From: Rhodococcoides kyotonense
GTDB lineage: Bacteria; Actinomycetota; Actinomycetes; Mycobacteriales; Mycobacteriaceae
Direction of reading: 5' to 3'
Assembly: GCF_900188125.1 (NCBI RefSeq)
Contig: NZ_FZOW01000001.1
Coordinates: forward strand, 215,368-279,367
Length of the DNA: 64,000 bases
Both the position numbers and the translations under genes were made by a program. Positions 56,220-64,000 of this stretch are shown in pieces (the stretch's first letter is position 1; each line of letters opens with the position of its first letter). The notes beneath the pieces were generated by a model. That model had not been told where the DNA came from. It saw only the letters and a list, made by a program, of their open reading frames with translations, and did not search any database.

Positions 56220-56651
56220 ATGAGTTCAGCGACCGACAACAATTCCGCGCCCGCCGTCCAGCACACCGATGCGGAATGGCGCGACAAACTCACGCCCGAG
56301 GAGTACGCGGTGCTGCGGCAGGCAGGCACCGAGCGCCCCTTCGTCGGTGAATACACCGACACCACGACCGAGGGCGTGTACAACTGCAGGGCCTGCGGAA
56401 CCGAACTGTTCCGCAGCACCGAGAAATTCGAATCCCACTGCGGGTGGCCGTCGTTCTACGACCCGGCCGACAGCGACGCCGTCATCCTGAAGGAAGACGA
56501 CTCGCTCGGCATGCGCCGCGTCGAGGTGATCTGCAAGAACTGCCACAGCCACCTCGGTCACGTCTTCGAGGGCGAGGGGTACCCGACGCCGACGGACCAG
56601 CGCTACTGCATCAACTCGATATCTCTCGTTCTACAGCCGTCCAGCAAGTAG
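56220..56651 (+). CDS. msrB: Peptide-methionine (R)-S-oxide reductase
   Basis: Repairs oxidised methionine (R form). The 143-residue product has two zinc CxxC motifs (NCRACGTELF and ICKNCHSHLGHVF), HCGWPSFYDP, and the catalytic cysteine in QRYCINSISL. ATG at 56220 is 9 nt past the aftC stop with AAGG nearby. It is last in the reductase-lipoprotein-aftC-msrB run and is followed by a terminator hairpin. Confidence 0.97.
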   Translation: MSSATDNNSAPAVQHTDAEWRDKLTPEEYAVLRQAGTERPFVGEYTDTTTEGVYNCRACGTELFRSTEKFESHCGWPSFYDPADSDAVILKEDDSLGMRRVEVICKNCHSHLGHVFEGEGYPTPTDQRYCINSISLVLQPSSK

Positions 56652-56663
56652 GACCTGGAGTTA

Positions 56664-56697
56664 CGCCGAGGCACGTCGATCCGATGTGCCTCGGCGC
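56664..56697 (+). terminator. Intrinsic terminator after msrB
   Basis: An 11-bp perfect stem CGCCGAGGCAC (56664-56674) with GTGCCTCGGCG (56686-56696) and an 11-nt loop, 13 bp past the msrB stop, followed by CTTCTGTATT. Confidence 0.8.
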
Positions 56698-56750
56698 TTC
56701 TGTATTCAGGTCACACCCCGCCCCGGCAGACCATGCAGTATGTTTTCGCT

Positions 56751-57551
56751 ATGACCGTAGCGATCAAGACCTTCTGGTGGCGCCAACTGAAGCTCACCGG
56801 AATTCGTCCCAACTTCGGCGACGAGTTGACGCCGGGACTGGTGAAATCGCTTTTCGGCCAGAAGTGTTCGTGGAGGCGCCCGAAGAACAGCGACATGACC
56901 GGCGCCGGGTCGACGCTGGAAATGGTCCAGCTCATGAACGCACCGGACACCCTGAAGATCTGGGGTTCTGGTTTCATGTTGAGGGACCCGCTCAACGGGA
57001 GAAACTTCGACTTCCCTCGCTTCGACGTCCACGCCGTGCGCGGGCATCTCTCACGTGAGCGCATCGAATCCGACCGCGAGGTGGCCGTCGGAGATCCCGG
57101 ACTCCTGGCGAGCAGGGTGTATCCCCGCTCCGAGCGAGTGGACGGTCGCGTCGGCCTCGTCTACCACTGGATGCACAAGACAGATCCCGTCGTGCTCTCG
57201 CTCGCGCGCGAGGGAAAGATAACGTTGATCGATCCGTCGCGAAAGCCTGCCAAGGTCATCGCGGATATCACCGCCTGCGACTTCGTGTTGTCGACGAGCC
57301 TTCACGGACTCATCGTGGCGGACTCGTACGGCGTTCCGAATGCGTGGATCGAGTTGGACCAGGAAATCGGCGGCGCCGGATACAAATTCGAGGATTACTA
57401 TTCCGTGTTCGACGGCAAAGCCGTTCAGCATTCGTCCGATCTCGCGAGGGACGAGGACACGATCGCATCGCTTCGGGACGAATACCGGCCGATTCCCAAC
57501 CTGACGGAAATCCAGGACAACCTGATTGCGGCCTTTCCGTACGCATCGTGA
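56751..57551 (+). CDS. Polysaccharide pyruvyl transferase family protein
   Basis: A 266-residue protein of the pyruvyl-transferase (CsaB/ExoV-like) family, with IRPNFGDELTPGLVKSLFG at the N-terminus and the C-terminal signature FVLSTSLHGLIVADSYGVPN. Such enzymes add ketal pyruvate to surface polysaccharides. It has no glycosyltransferase neighbours. ATG at 56751 is chosen; an upstream in-frame ATG at 56733 adds six residues. It sits between msrB and the haem block where mycobacteria have other genes, and may be laterally acquired. Confidence 0.85.
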   Translation: MTVAIKTFWWRQLKLTGIRPNFGDELTPGLVKSLFGQKCSWRRPKNSDMTGAGSTLEMVQLMNAPDTLKIWGSGFMLRDPLNGRNFDFPRFDVHAVRGHLSRERIESDREVAVGDPGLLASRVYPRSERVDGRVGLVYHWMHKTDPVVLSLAREGKITLIDPSRKPAKVIADITACDFVLSTSLHGLIVADSYGVPNAWIELDQEIGGAGYKFEDYYSVFDGKAVQHSSDLARDEDTIASLRDEYRPIPNLTEIQDNLIAAFPYAS

Positions 57552-57614
57552 GCCGAGCCGTCGGACGACCGACTCGCCCTCGTGCGGCCGATGCTGCAAA
57601 TGCATAATGTGACG

Positions 57615-58076
57615 ATGCGCACCTTCACGTCACCAGAGCAGTTGAAGTCGGCCGTCGGCGAGGATCTCGGATCCAGCGACTGGTTTCAGATCACCCAGGA
57701 ACGTGTGAACACGTTCGCCGACGCGACCGGCGATCATCAGTGGATTCACGTCGATGTCGAACGGGCACAGAAGGAAAGCCCGTTCGGCGCACCGGTCGCA
57801 CACGGCTACCTCAGCCTGTCCCTGCTTCCCCTGCTGAACACGGAGATCTACTCGATCGAGAACGTGAAGCTCGGAATCAACTACGGTTCCAACAAGGTTC
57901 GGTTCATCAACCCGGTGAAGGTCGGGTCGCACGTGCGGCTGCAGTCCACTCTCACGTCGGTCGACGACGTCTCGGGTGGCGCCGTGCAGATCGTGACGAC
58001 GCAGACGCTCGAGATCGAGGGCGTCGACAAACCCGCTCTCGTCGCCGAGACCATCACTCGGATCGTGTTCCAGTAA
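57615..58076 (+). CDS. MaoC family dehydratase (hotdog enoyl-CoA hydratase)
   Basis: A 153-residue single-hotdog R-specific hydratase-like protein with NTFADATGDHQWIHVDVERA (Asp and His of the hydratase 2 motif), FGAPVAHGYLSLSLLPLL, and the VKVGSHVRLQSTL segment. It probably acts on an enoyl-CoA, but the substrate is open. ATG at 57615 is used; a GTG at 57609 is possible. Its 3' end overlaps the convergent molybdoenzyme gene by 23 bp. Confidence 0.92.
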   Translation: MRTFTSPEQLKSAVGEDLGSSDWFQITQERVNTFADATGDHQWIHVDVERAQKESPFGAPVAHGYLSLSLLPLLNTEIYSIENVKLGINYGSNKVRFINPVKVGSHVRLQSTLTSVDDVSGGAVQIVTTQTLEIEGVDKPALVAETITRIVFQ

Positions 58077-60372
58077 CCAACGTCGGCGGATCGAACGCTG
58101 TGATCGGTGGTAATTCGCCGTCGTAGCGTTCGATCTGCACCAGCACGTGCTGCCCGGTGCACCCCTGCGAAAGCGACGATGCGCCGACGTCGGCAGTCAG
58201 CACGTTGGGGTTGCCGTGTTTGCACATCGAGCCGACGTCCGACGGATCCTCGGGGTCGTACCAGGCACCCGTCGACAGCTGGACGACACGATCGAGCATC
58301 CCGTCGTCGAGGACGGCCCCCGCGAGACACGAGCCGCGATCGTTGAACACGCGTACGACGTCGCCGTCGGCGATTCCTCGTGCCGTCGCCGCCGTCGGAT
58401 GCAGCCTGATCGGTTCGCGCCCTTGAATTTTCGACGCCTGGCTCGTGGCACCGTGGTCGAGTTGGCTGTGCAGTCTGGTGCGTGGCTGGTTGGCGATCAG
58501 ATGTAGTGGAAAGGTCTCGGCTCGCGCCCCGCGCAGCCATTCTTCCGGTTCGTACCATGTCGGATGGCCTGCGCAATCGTCGTATCCGTAGCCGTCGACG
58601 ACGTCGGAGAAGATCTCGATACGGCCGCTCGGGGTGCGCAGGGGCGCGGCGACCGGATCCCGACGGTAGTCCTCGAGGAGCGTCAAGCCGTCCTCGGTCG
58701 CCATCCGGAACGACCCGTCGTGCCAGAAGTCGTCGAACGCCGGTGTCGCGACGGAAGAGGATTCGAGGAAGCCCTGCCACTGCCGATACAGGTGACGAAG
58801 CCACTCGTCCGAGGTACGCCCTTCGGTGAATTCCTGTGCGATACCGAGCTTCTCGGCAACGGCAGCGAACGTGTCGTAGTCGTCGCGCGAGTTCGCGAAC
58901 CGGGGCACAGCCGGGTGCATCGCCACGAGGAGCGGATCGTTGCGAGTGCAGCTGATGTCGCTGCGTTCGAGCGACGTGGTGGACGGCACGACGATGTCCG
59001 CGTGTTTGGCCATCGGGGTCCAGTAGGGGTCGTGCACGACGACGGTGTCGGGGCGCGCGAACGCCCGCCGCAGCCGTCCAAGATCTTGGTGATGGTGGAA
59101 CGGATTGCCGCCTGCCCAGTGAACGAGCCGGATGTCCGGGTAGACCATCCGGTCACCGTTGTAGTCGAACTCCGCGCCCGGGTTCAGCAGCATGTCGGAG
59201 ATGGCAGCCACGGGGATGAACGTTGTCACTGGATTGTGCCCCTGCGGCAACGTCGGCAGCGGATACGGCACCGGCGCGAGACCGGGTTCGTTCATCGACC
59301 CGTATCCGTGCCCGAATCCCCCTCCGGGGATGCCGATCTGGCCGAGCATCGAGGCGAGCGTCAGTCCCATCCACGGCGCTTGCTCGCCGCTCTTGACTCG
59401 CTGCAGCGACCACGTGACGGTCACCAACGTACGACGCGACGCCATCTCGCGGGCGAGCTCGGCGATCGTGTCTTCGGCGAGGCCTGACATCTGCGCGGCC
59501 CACGCGGCCGTCTTCGGCGTTCCGTCGGTGTGCCCCAACAGGTATCGCTCGAACGTGTCGTAGCCGGTGCAGTACTTGTCGAGAAACGCTGTGTCGTGCA
59601 GGTTCTCGGTGACGAGCACGTGCGCGAGGCCGAGCATGACGGCGACGTCGCTGCCTGGAATCGGTGCGATCCACGTTGCCTCTCCCGTCATGTCGTCCCG
59701 CAGTGGGCTGATCGTGACGATCCTGCCGCCGCGGGCGCGCAGCGCGGCCAACGCACCCTCGGTCGGATGGTTCGACGTCCCACCATGGTTGATCGAGGTG
59801 TTCTTCACCGGCACACCACCGAAAGCGACCAGCAGATCGGTGTTCTCGGCGATGACGTCCCAGGATGTGGAGCGCGAGAACAACTTCCAGTGCGCGCCGA
59901 CGACGTGCGGCATGACGACGCTCGTCGCACCGGTCGAGTAGCTGTTCACCGACCGCGTGTATCCGCCGAGGCAGTTCAGGAAACGATGAACTTGACTCTG
60001 CGCGTGGTGAAATCGACCCGCGCTTGCCCAGCCGTACGAACCGCCGTAGATCGCCTCGTTTCCGTACCGGTCGACGACGCGTCGCAACTCGGTCGCCAGC
60101 AACGACGTGAGTTCGTCCCACGACACCGCGACGAACTCGTCGCTGCCGCGCCGATCGCTCGGTCCCGGCCCGTTCTCGAGCCAGCCCCGCCGCACTGCGG
60201 GTCCCGCGATCCGGGAGCGATGCCGCACCGAGCCCGGGACGTTGCCGAGAACCTGTGACGGGTTCTCGTCACCGGCGTCGGGGTGTACCTCGGTGACATC
60301 ACCGCCGGACACCGAGGCACGGAACATGCCCCAGTGCGCCATGTGCTGTGCGGCCCGCACATCGGAACCCAC
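58054..60372 (-). CDS. bisC: Molybdopterin-dependent reductase (biotin sulfoxide/TMAO reductase-like)
   Basis: A 772-residue protein of the DMSO-reductase family type that reduces S- or N-oxides and has no Fe-S cluster. The N-terminal CxxC cysteines are absent. The molybdenum ligand is the Ser in NSYSTGATSV (about residue 146), as in biotin sulfoxide and TMAO reductases. VHWAGGNPFHHHQDLGRLRR, DPYWTPMAKHADIVVPSTTS and the C-terminal molybdopterin-binding QPRTRLHSQLDHG are also present. There is no Tat signal, so it is cytoplasmic. GTG at 60372 has GAGGG upstream. Gene symbol by family and size; the substrate is untested. Confidence 0.88.
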   Translation of the reverse strand: MGSDVRAAQHMAHWGMFRASVSGGDVTEVHPDAGDENPSQVLGNVPGSVRHRSRIAGPAVRRGWLENGPGPSDRRGSDEFVAVSWDELTSLLATELRRVVDRYGNEAIYGGSYGWASAGRFHHAQSQVHRFLNCLGGYTRSVNSYSTGATSVVMPHVVGAHWKLFSRSTSWDVIAENTDLLVAFGGVPVKNTSINHGGTSNHPTEGALAALRARGGRIVTISPLRDDMTGEATWIAPIPGSDVAVMLGLAHVLVTENLHDTAFLDKYCTGYDTFERYLLGHTDGTPKTAAWAAQMSGLAEDTIAELAREMASRRTLVTVTWSLQRVKSGEQAPWMGLTLASMLGQIGIPGGGFGHGYGSMNEPGLAPVPYPLPTLPQGHNPVTTFIPVAAISDMLLNPGAEFDYNGDRMVYPDIRLVHWAGGNPFHHHQDLGRLRRAFARPDTVVVHDPYWTPMAKHADIVVPSTTSLERSDISCTRNDPLLVAMHPAVPRFANSRDDYDTFAAVAEKLGIAQEFTEGRTSDEWLRHLYRQWQGFLESSSVATPAFDDFWHDGSFRMATEDGLTLLEDYRRDPVAAPLRTPSGRIEIFSDVVDGYGYDDCAGHPTWYEPEEWLRGARAETFPLHLIANQPRTRLHSQLDHGATSQASKIQGREPIRLHPTAATARGIADGDVVRVFNDRGSCLAGAVLDDGMLDRVVQLSTGAWYDPEDPSDVGSMCKHGNPNVLTADVGASSLSQGCTGQHVLVQIERYDGELPPITAFDPPTLVTGTRSE

Positions 60373-60381
60373 CGTGCGCCC

Positions 60382-61062
60382 TCAGAGACCGTGTCGCGCC
60401 AGGGCGTCGCGCAGAGCTGTCGGCCGATCGGCCGTCGGCAACGGTTCGACGAGCGCGAACGAACACCCGATGGCGGTCGCTGCTCCGTCGGCCTCCTCGC
60501 TGTCTCCGACCATCAGAGTCCGAGACGGATCGATTCCCAACTTCTGCGTGGCATGCAGGAAGATCTCCGGATTCGGCTTGACGACCCCGATCTCGTAGCT
60601 GAGTACGAATTCCGTGACGAAGCGATCGATTCCCAATGCCTCGAACGCGGGCCTGATGTCGAACGCGATGTTGCTCAGCACCGCGACAGGAACCGATGCG
60701 CTGGCAAGAGATTTCAGCACGTCGGCGGTGTCGGGGTACGGCGTCCAGCACGACGGATCGACGACCCGGCCGTAGACCGACTCCGCTTGCCCGACGCCAA
60801 TCACTCCGGACTGGTGCAGCACGTGCAAGTACGCCTGTCGATGCAGCGCCGGATCCAAGTCACGGTTCTGCCATGCGTGCCGCGTGACGTCGTCGAACTC
60901 GACGACCTCACCGACGGGCGCCGTCATGCGCCGCATCAACTCGGCGACGTGGTGGCCGTCCAACGGCGAGCCGTCGTCACGCGTCACGCCGTCGAACCAC
61001 GAGTCGTCCTCGTCGAGCCGAAAAAGTGTGCCGGAGAAGTCGAAGATCACTGCGTCCGTCAC
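60382..61062 (-). CDS. HAD superfamily hydrolase with altered motif I
   Basis: A 226-residue HAD-like protein. Motif I is [11 protein letters not shown]: the nucleophile Asp8 is kept, but the usual second Asp (DxD) is Ser. Motif II is VAVLSNIAF, motif III has [15 protein letters not shown], and motif IV is [11 protein letters not shown]. The cap domain is helical. The missing second Asp would weaken or change phosphatase activity. GTG at 61062 overlaps the chdC stop as GTGA, so it is the last gene of the haem run. Substrate unknown. Confidence 0.88.
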   Translation of the reverse strand: MTDAVIFDFSGTLFRLDEDDSWFDGVTRDDGSPLDGHHVAELMRRMTAPVGEVVEFDDVTRHAWQNRDLDPALHRQAYLHVLHQSGVIGVGQAESVYGRVVDPSCWTPYPDTADVLKSLASASVPVAVLSNIAFDIRPAFEALGIDRFVTEFVLSYEIGVVKPNPEIFLHATQKLGIDPSRTLMVGDSEEADGAATAIGCSFALVEPLPTADRPTALRDALARHGL

Positions 61063-61751
61063 GGCAGCGACGCCACGAGCGACTCGATGTCGACGCGCGG
61101 TCCGGTGAAGAACGGGGTCTCCTCGCGCACGTGACGACGGGCTTCGGTGGCGCGTAGATCACGCATCAGATCGACGATCCGGTCCAGTTCGGGCGCCTCG
61201 AACGCAAGGATCCACTCGTAGTCGCCGAGGGCGAACGACGGAACCGTGTTCGCGCGCACGTCCGCGTAGCCGCGTGCAGCCTTGCCGTGGTCGGCGAGCA
61301 TGGTCCTGCGCTCCTCGTCGGGAAGCAGGTACCAGTCGATGGACCGGACGAACGGGTAGACGCAGATGTAGGCACCCGGCTCTTCGCCGGCGACGAACGC
61401 CGGCACGTGGCTCTTGTTGAACTCGGCAGGGCGGTGCAGCGACGAGTTGCTCCAGACGGGTGTGCTCGCGCGCCCGAGGGCGGTGGTACGACGGAAGTCG
61501 GAGTAGGTCGCCTGCAGGTCCTCGATGCGCTCGGCGTGTGTCCACACCATGAAGTCGGAATCGGCACGCATTCCCGCGATGTCGTAGACACCGCGTACGA
61601 CGACGTCCTCTCCCCGATTCTCGAAGAACGCGCGAGCCTCTTTCGCGGCATCGTCGCGGTCGTCGCCCAGAACACCGGGTGTCACCTTGAACACCGAGAA
61701 CATCGAGTAGCGGAGAGTCGAATTGAGCGCTGCATAGTCGAGGCGTGCCAT
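61059..61751 (-). CDS. chdC: Coproheme decarboxylase (chlorite dismutase-like)
   Basis: Last step of the coproporphyrin-dependent haem pathway: oxidative decarboxylation of coproheme to haem b. The 230-residue product has [28 protein letters not shown] (His115, candidate distal base as described for actinobacterial ChdC), [14 protein letters not shown] (Tyr132, probable radical tyrosine) and [12 protein letters not shown] (proximal His154). ATG at 61751 is 5 nt past the hemY stop. Order hemE-hemY-chdC matches M. tuberculosis. Confidence 0.95.
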   Translation of the reverse strand: MARLDYAALNSTLRYSMFSVFKVTPGVLGDDRDDAAKEARAFFENRGEDVVVRGVYDIAGMRADSDFMVWTHAERIEDLQATYSDFRRTTALGRASTPVWSNSSLHRPAEFNKSHVPAFVAGEEPGAYICVYPFVRSIDWYLLPDEERRTMLADHGKAARGYADVRANTVPSFALGDYEWILAFEAPELDRIVDLMRDLRATEARRHVREETPFFTGPRVDIESLVASLP

Positions 61752-61756
61752 GCCCC

Positions 61757-63115
61757 CTATCGTGCCACCTCGCAGACGGCAGCGGCCGCCCTGGTGGCCG
61801 ACGAGACACACGCAGGCACTCCGACGCCTTGGCTCCATGCGCCCGCAACAGCAAGACCGTCGACGTCCGCCACAGCCGCGGAGATCGCCGCGACCCGATC
61901 GAGATGCCCGGGCGCGTACTGCGGCAGTCCCCCACGCCAGCGCTGCACGACGCTCGCCGACGGGTCGACGTCGATGCCGCTCACGCGTCGTAGATCCTGG
62001 CGCGCGACGTCGATCAACGTCTCGTCGGTCCAGTCGAGTGCTCGGGTGTCTCCGAACCGACCGAGCGATGCGCGCACGAGCGAGACCGAGCGTTCGGCGA
62101 GGTGAGTCCATTTCCGACTGGACAACGTGAACGCCTTGGTCTCGAGGCCCGCGTCGGTTGCGACGAGGACACCGGAGTTGTCGGGGAGTGCGACGTCGTG
62201 CGGCAGTGCCATCGCGACGACGACCGCCGACGCGAGCTCGATTTCGGCCGCTGCTGCAGCGGCGGCGGGTACTGCATCGGACAGGATTCTCGCGAGGGCC
62301 GGTGCCGGAACTGCGAGTACGACGGCGTCGACGCTCCCGATCGGGTCGACGTGCCAGCCGCTCGACTCGCGGCGGATCGAGGTCACGGACGTCCCGAGCA
62401 TCGTGTGTGCTCTCGTGGCGGAGACCAATTTCTCGATCAGCACGCCGTATCCCCCGCGCAGCGCCCCGAACACCGGACCCGAACTCGGTGGCGGCAGCGC
62501 AGCAGAGATCGCCGCGGTCAGGCTCGTCGCCGAATCATCCAGTGCGGCAGCGAGAGTCGGCAATGCCGCACGCACACCGATCGATCCGGACAGCCCCGAG
62601 TAGACACCGCCGAGCAGCGGATCGACAGATCGGTGCAGAACCTGTTCGCCGAATCGACCGCCCACCAGATCCGCGACGCTCATGTCCTGGCCGGGCTCCC
62701 AACGCAACGGGCTGTCGGGCTCGGCTTCGATCGTGCGCCGGGTCGCGTCGTCGACGAGCCCGACGACCGACGACGCCGACGACGGAATTCCCATCAGCGT
62801 GCCGGCGGGCAGTGGGTGCAGTGCGTTGCCCGAGTAGATCAGTGGCCGTTTTCCGGCGGGATGCACGAGCTGGTCGGCGATCCCCAGTTCCGCCATCAGC
62901 GCGGGAATCTCGGGTCGACGCCCGATGAATGCCTCGGCGCCGACGTCGAGCGGGCCGTCGCCGAGGCGGACCGTCCGCAACGTGCCGCCGAGCCTGTCCG
63001 ACGCTTCGACGACGACGACGTCCACATCCGGCCCGAGGGCCGTGCGCAGCCGATACGCTGCGGTGAGCCCGGTGATTCCGCCCCCGACGACTGCTACTCG
63101 ACGCACCGACGTCAC
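61757..63115 (-). CDS. hemY: Coproporphyrinogen III / protoporphyrinogen oxidase (HemY/CgoX)
   Basis: FAD-dependent oxidase making coproporphyrin III in Gram-positive bacteria. The 452-residue product has the dinucleotide motif [31 protein letters not shown], the mid-chain [15 protein letters not shown] and the C-terminal FAD motif [18 protein letters not shown]. Since ChdC is next door, the substrate is most likely coproporphyrinogen III. GTG at 63115 overlaps the hemE stop as GTGA; longer forms extend into hemE and are rejected. Confidence 0.95.
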   Translation of the reverse strand: MTSVRRVAVVGGGITGLTAAYRLRTALGPDVDVVVVEASDRLGGTLRTVRLGDGPLDVGAEAFIGRRPEIPALMAELGIADQLVHPAGKRPLIYSGNALHPLPAGTLMGIPSSASSVVGLVDDATRRTIEAEPDSPLRWEPGQDMSVADLVGGRFGEQVLHRSVDPLLGGVYSGLSGSIGVRAALPTLAAALDDSATSLTAAISAALPPPSSGPVFGALRGGYGVLIEKLVSATRAHTMLGTSVTSIRRESSGWHVDPIGSVDAVVLAVPAPALARILSDAVPAAAAAAAEIELASAVVVAMALPHDVALPDNSGVLVATDAGLETKAFTLSSRKWTHLAERSVSLVRASLGRFGDTRALDWTDETLIDVARQDLRRVSGIDVDPSASVVQRWRGGLPQYAPGHLDRVAAISAAVADVDGLAVAGAWSQGVGVPACVSSATRAAAAVCEVAR

Positions 63116-64000
63116 AGCGAGTGCACCAGCTCCACCACCCGGGTCAGGACATCCGGATCGGTGTCGGGCAGAACGCCGTGCCCGAGGTTGAACACGTGTC
63201 CCGTCGCACCGGCATCGACCGCACGGTCTGCTTCGCCGACGATGCGACGCACCTCGGACTCGACGGCATCCCATCCGGCGAAGAGCACTGCCGGATCCAG
63301 GTTGCCCTGCAACGCCTTTCCAGCGCCGACGCGTCGTGCGGCGTCATCGAGCGGGATCCGCCAGTCGACTCCGACGACGTCCGCTCCGGCCTCCCCCATC
63401 GCGCCCAGCAGTTCTCCGGTGCCGACGCCGAAGTGGATCTTGGGAATTCCGGCTGCGCTGACGGCGCTCAGCACCTTGGTCGAGTGCGGCAGCACGAACT
63501 CGCGATAGTCGGCGAGCGACAACGCACCTGCCCACGAATCGAACAGCTGCACGGCGTCGACACCTGCGTCGATCTGCGCCCGCAGGAACGTGATCGTGGT
63601 GTCGGCCAATGCGTCGAGCAGCGCGTGCCATGTCGCGGGGTCGGAGCGCATGAGCGCCTTCGTCTTCTCGTGGTTACGGCTCGGGCCGCCCTCGACGAGG
63701 TACGACGCCAGCGTGAACGGCGCGCCGGCGAATCCGATCAGCGCCGTCTGCCCCAGTTCCTTCGTGAGCAGCCCGACGGCCTTCGACACCGCGTCGACCT
63801 GTTCGACGTGCAGAACCGGCAAGGCAGCGACGTCGGCTGCCGAGCGCACGGGATTCGCGATCACCGGACCGGTTCCCGCGACGATGTCGAGGTCGATTCC
63901 CGCGGCCTTCAGCGGAACGACGATGTCGGAGAACAGAATCGCGGCGTCGACGTCGTGCCGACGGACCGGCTGCAGCGTGATCTCAGCGACGAGCTCGGGG
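63112..64000 (-). CDS. hemE: Uroporphyrinogen decarboxylase, 5' end cut off
   Basis: Decarboxylates uroporphyrinogen III to coproporphyrinogen III. About 295 C-terminal residues are visible; the start lies beyond the window. It includes [12 protein letters not shown] (near the visible N-terminus), [27 protein letters not shown], the [16 protein letters not shown] segment and [16 protein letters not shown]. The catalytic N-terminal LWxMRQAG region is not in view. First of the hemE-hemY-chdC-HAD run. Confidence 0.96.
   Translation of the reverse strand, partial: PELVAEITLQPVRRHDVDAAILFSDIVVPLKAAGIDLDIVAGTGPVIANPVRSAADVAALPVLHVEQVDAVSKAVGLLTKELGQTALIGFAGAPFTLASYLVEGGPSRNHEKTKALMRSDPATWHALLDALADTTITFLRAQIDAGVDAVQLFDSWAGALSLADYREFVLPHSTKVLSAVSAAGIPKIHFGVGTGELLGAMGEAGADVVGVDWRIPLDDAARRVGAGKALQGNLDPAVLFAGWDAVESEVRRIVGEADRAVDAGATGHVFNLGHGVLPDTDPDVLTRVVELVHSL

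Overview
The window is 64 kb of a compact, high-GC chromosome from a mycolic-acid actinobacterium, most likely Rhodococcus or a close Nocardiaceae relative. It encodes arabinogalactan arabinofuranosyltransferase AftC, the phosphatidylinositol-mannoside genes pgsA-patA-pimA, an actinobacterial bifunctional RelA and coproheme decarboxylase ChdC. Start codons are often GTG, and genes are coupled by 4-nt GTGA/ATGA overlaps. From memory, the gene order is largely that of Mycobacterium tuberculosis Rv2551c to Rv2614c, then Rv2669 to Rv2678c. No gap without a gene exceeds about 215 bp. There is no transposase, integrase, CRISPR array or clear pseudogene.

Layout. 1-7.3 kb (minus): rarA, then the tightly packed run alaS-ruvX-mltG-aroE-prepilin peptidase. 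7.3-15.6 kb (minus): a kinase-like protein and a three-gene unit of DUF2126/transglutaminase, circularly permuted ATP-grasp plus alpha-E, and a second transglutaminase; this looks like a peptide-ligation or modification system of unknown product. 15.8-17.7 kb (plus): two proline-rich (NYPPP) membrane proteins, an RDD protein and a multi-pass protein. 17.7-26.7 kb: aspS, a zinc metallopeptidase, a radical SAM protein with a LexA box just upstream, a DUF3237 protein, the run MBL hydrolase-hisS-PH-like membrane protein, and a tandem pair of cyclophilins. 26.7-38.2 kb (minus): yebC, ruvCAB (with a LexA box before ruvC), yajC-secD-secF, a solute-binding lipoprotein, apt and relA. 38.3-41.4 kb: pdxS, tesB-pdxT and a divergent uridine-kinase-like gene. 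41.5-47.9 kb (minus): thrS-HIT-pgsA-patA-pimA-NUDIX, a translationally coupled aminoacylation/PIM-synthesis run.

48.4-49.4 kb holds six tRNA genes: Val(CAC) on the minus strand, then Gly-Cys-Val(GAC) and a partly duplicated Gly-Val(GAC) on the plus strand. Beyond it the order jumps to the Rv2669-Rv2678c equivalents: a small acidic protein, an alpha/beta hydrolase, a membrane-anchored protein with two L7/L12-C-terminal-like motifs, a GNAT acetyltransferase, zapE (minus), a RibD-like reductase, a hydrolase-fold lipoprotein without a recognisable nucleophile serine, aftC and msrB. A non-syntenic insert follows (pyruvyl-transferase-like protein, MaoC hydratase, BisC-type molybdoenzyme). The window ends in the haem genes hemE-hemY-chdC with a coupled HAD protein.

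The most unusual items are the SOS box on the radical SAM gene, a repeated 46-48 bp palindrome at two convergent gene ends, the membrane-anchored L7/L12-like protein, several enzymes that appear to have lost catalytic residues, and the transglutaminase/ATP-grasp cluster.
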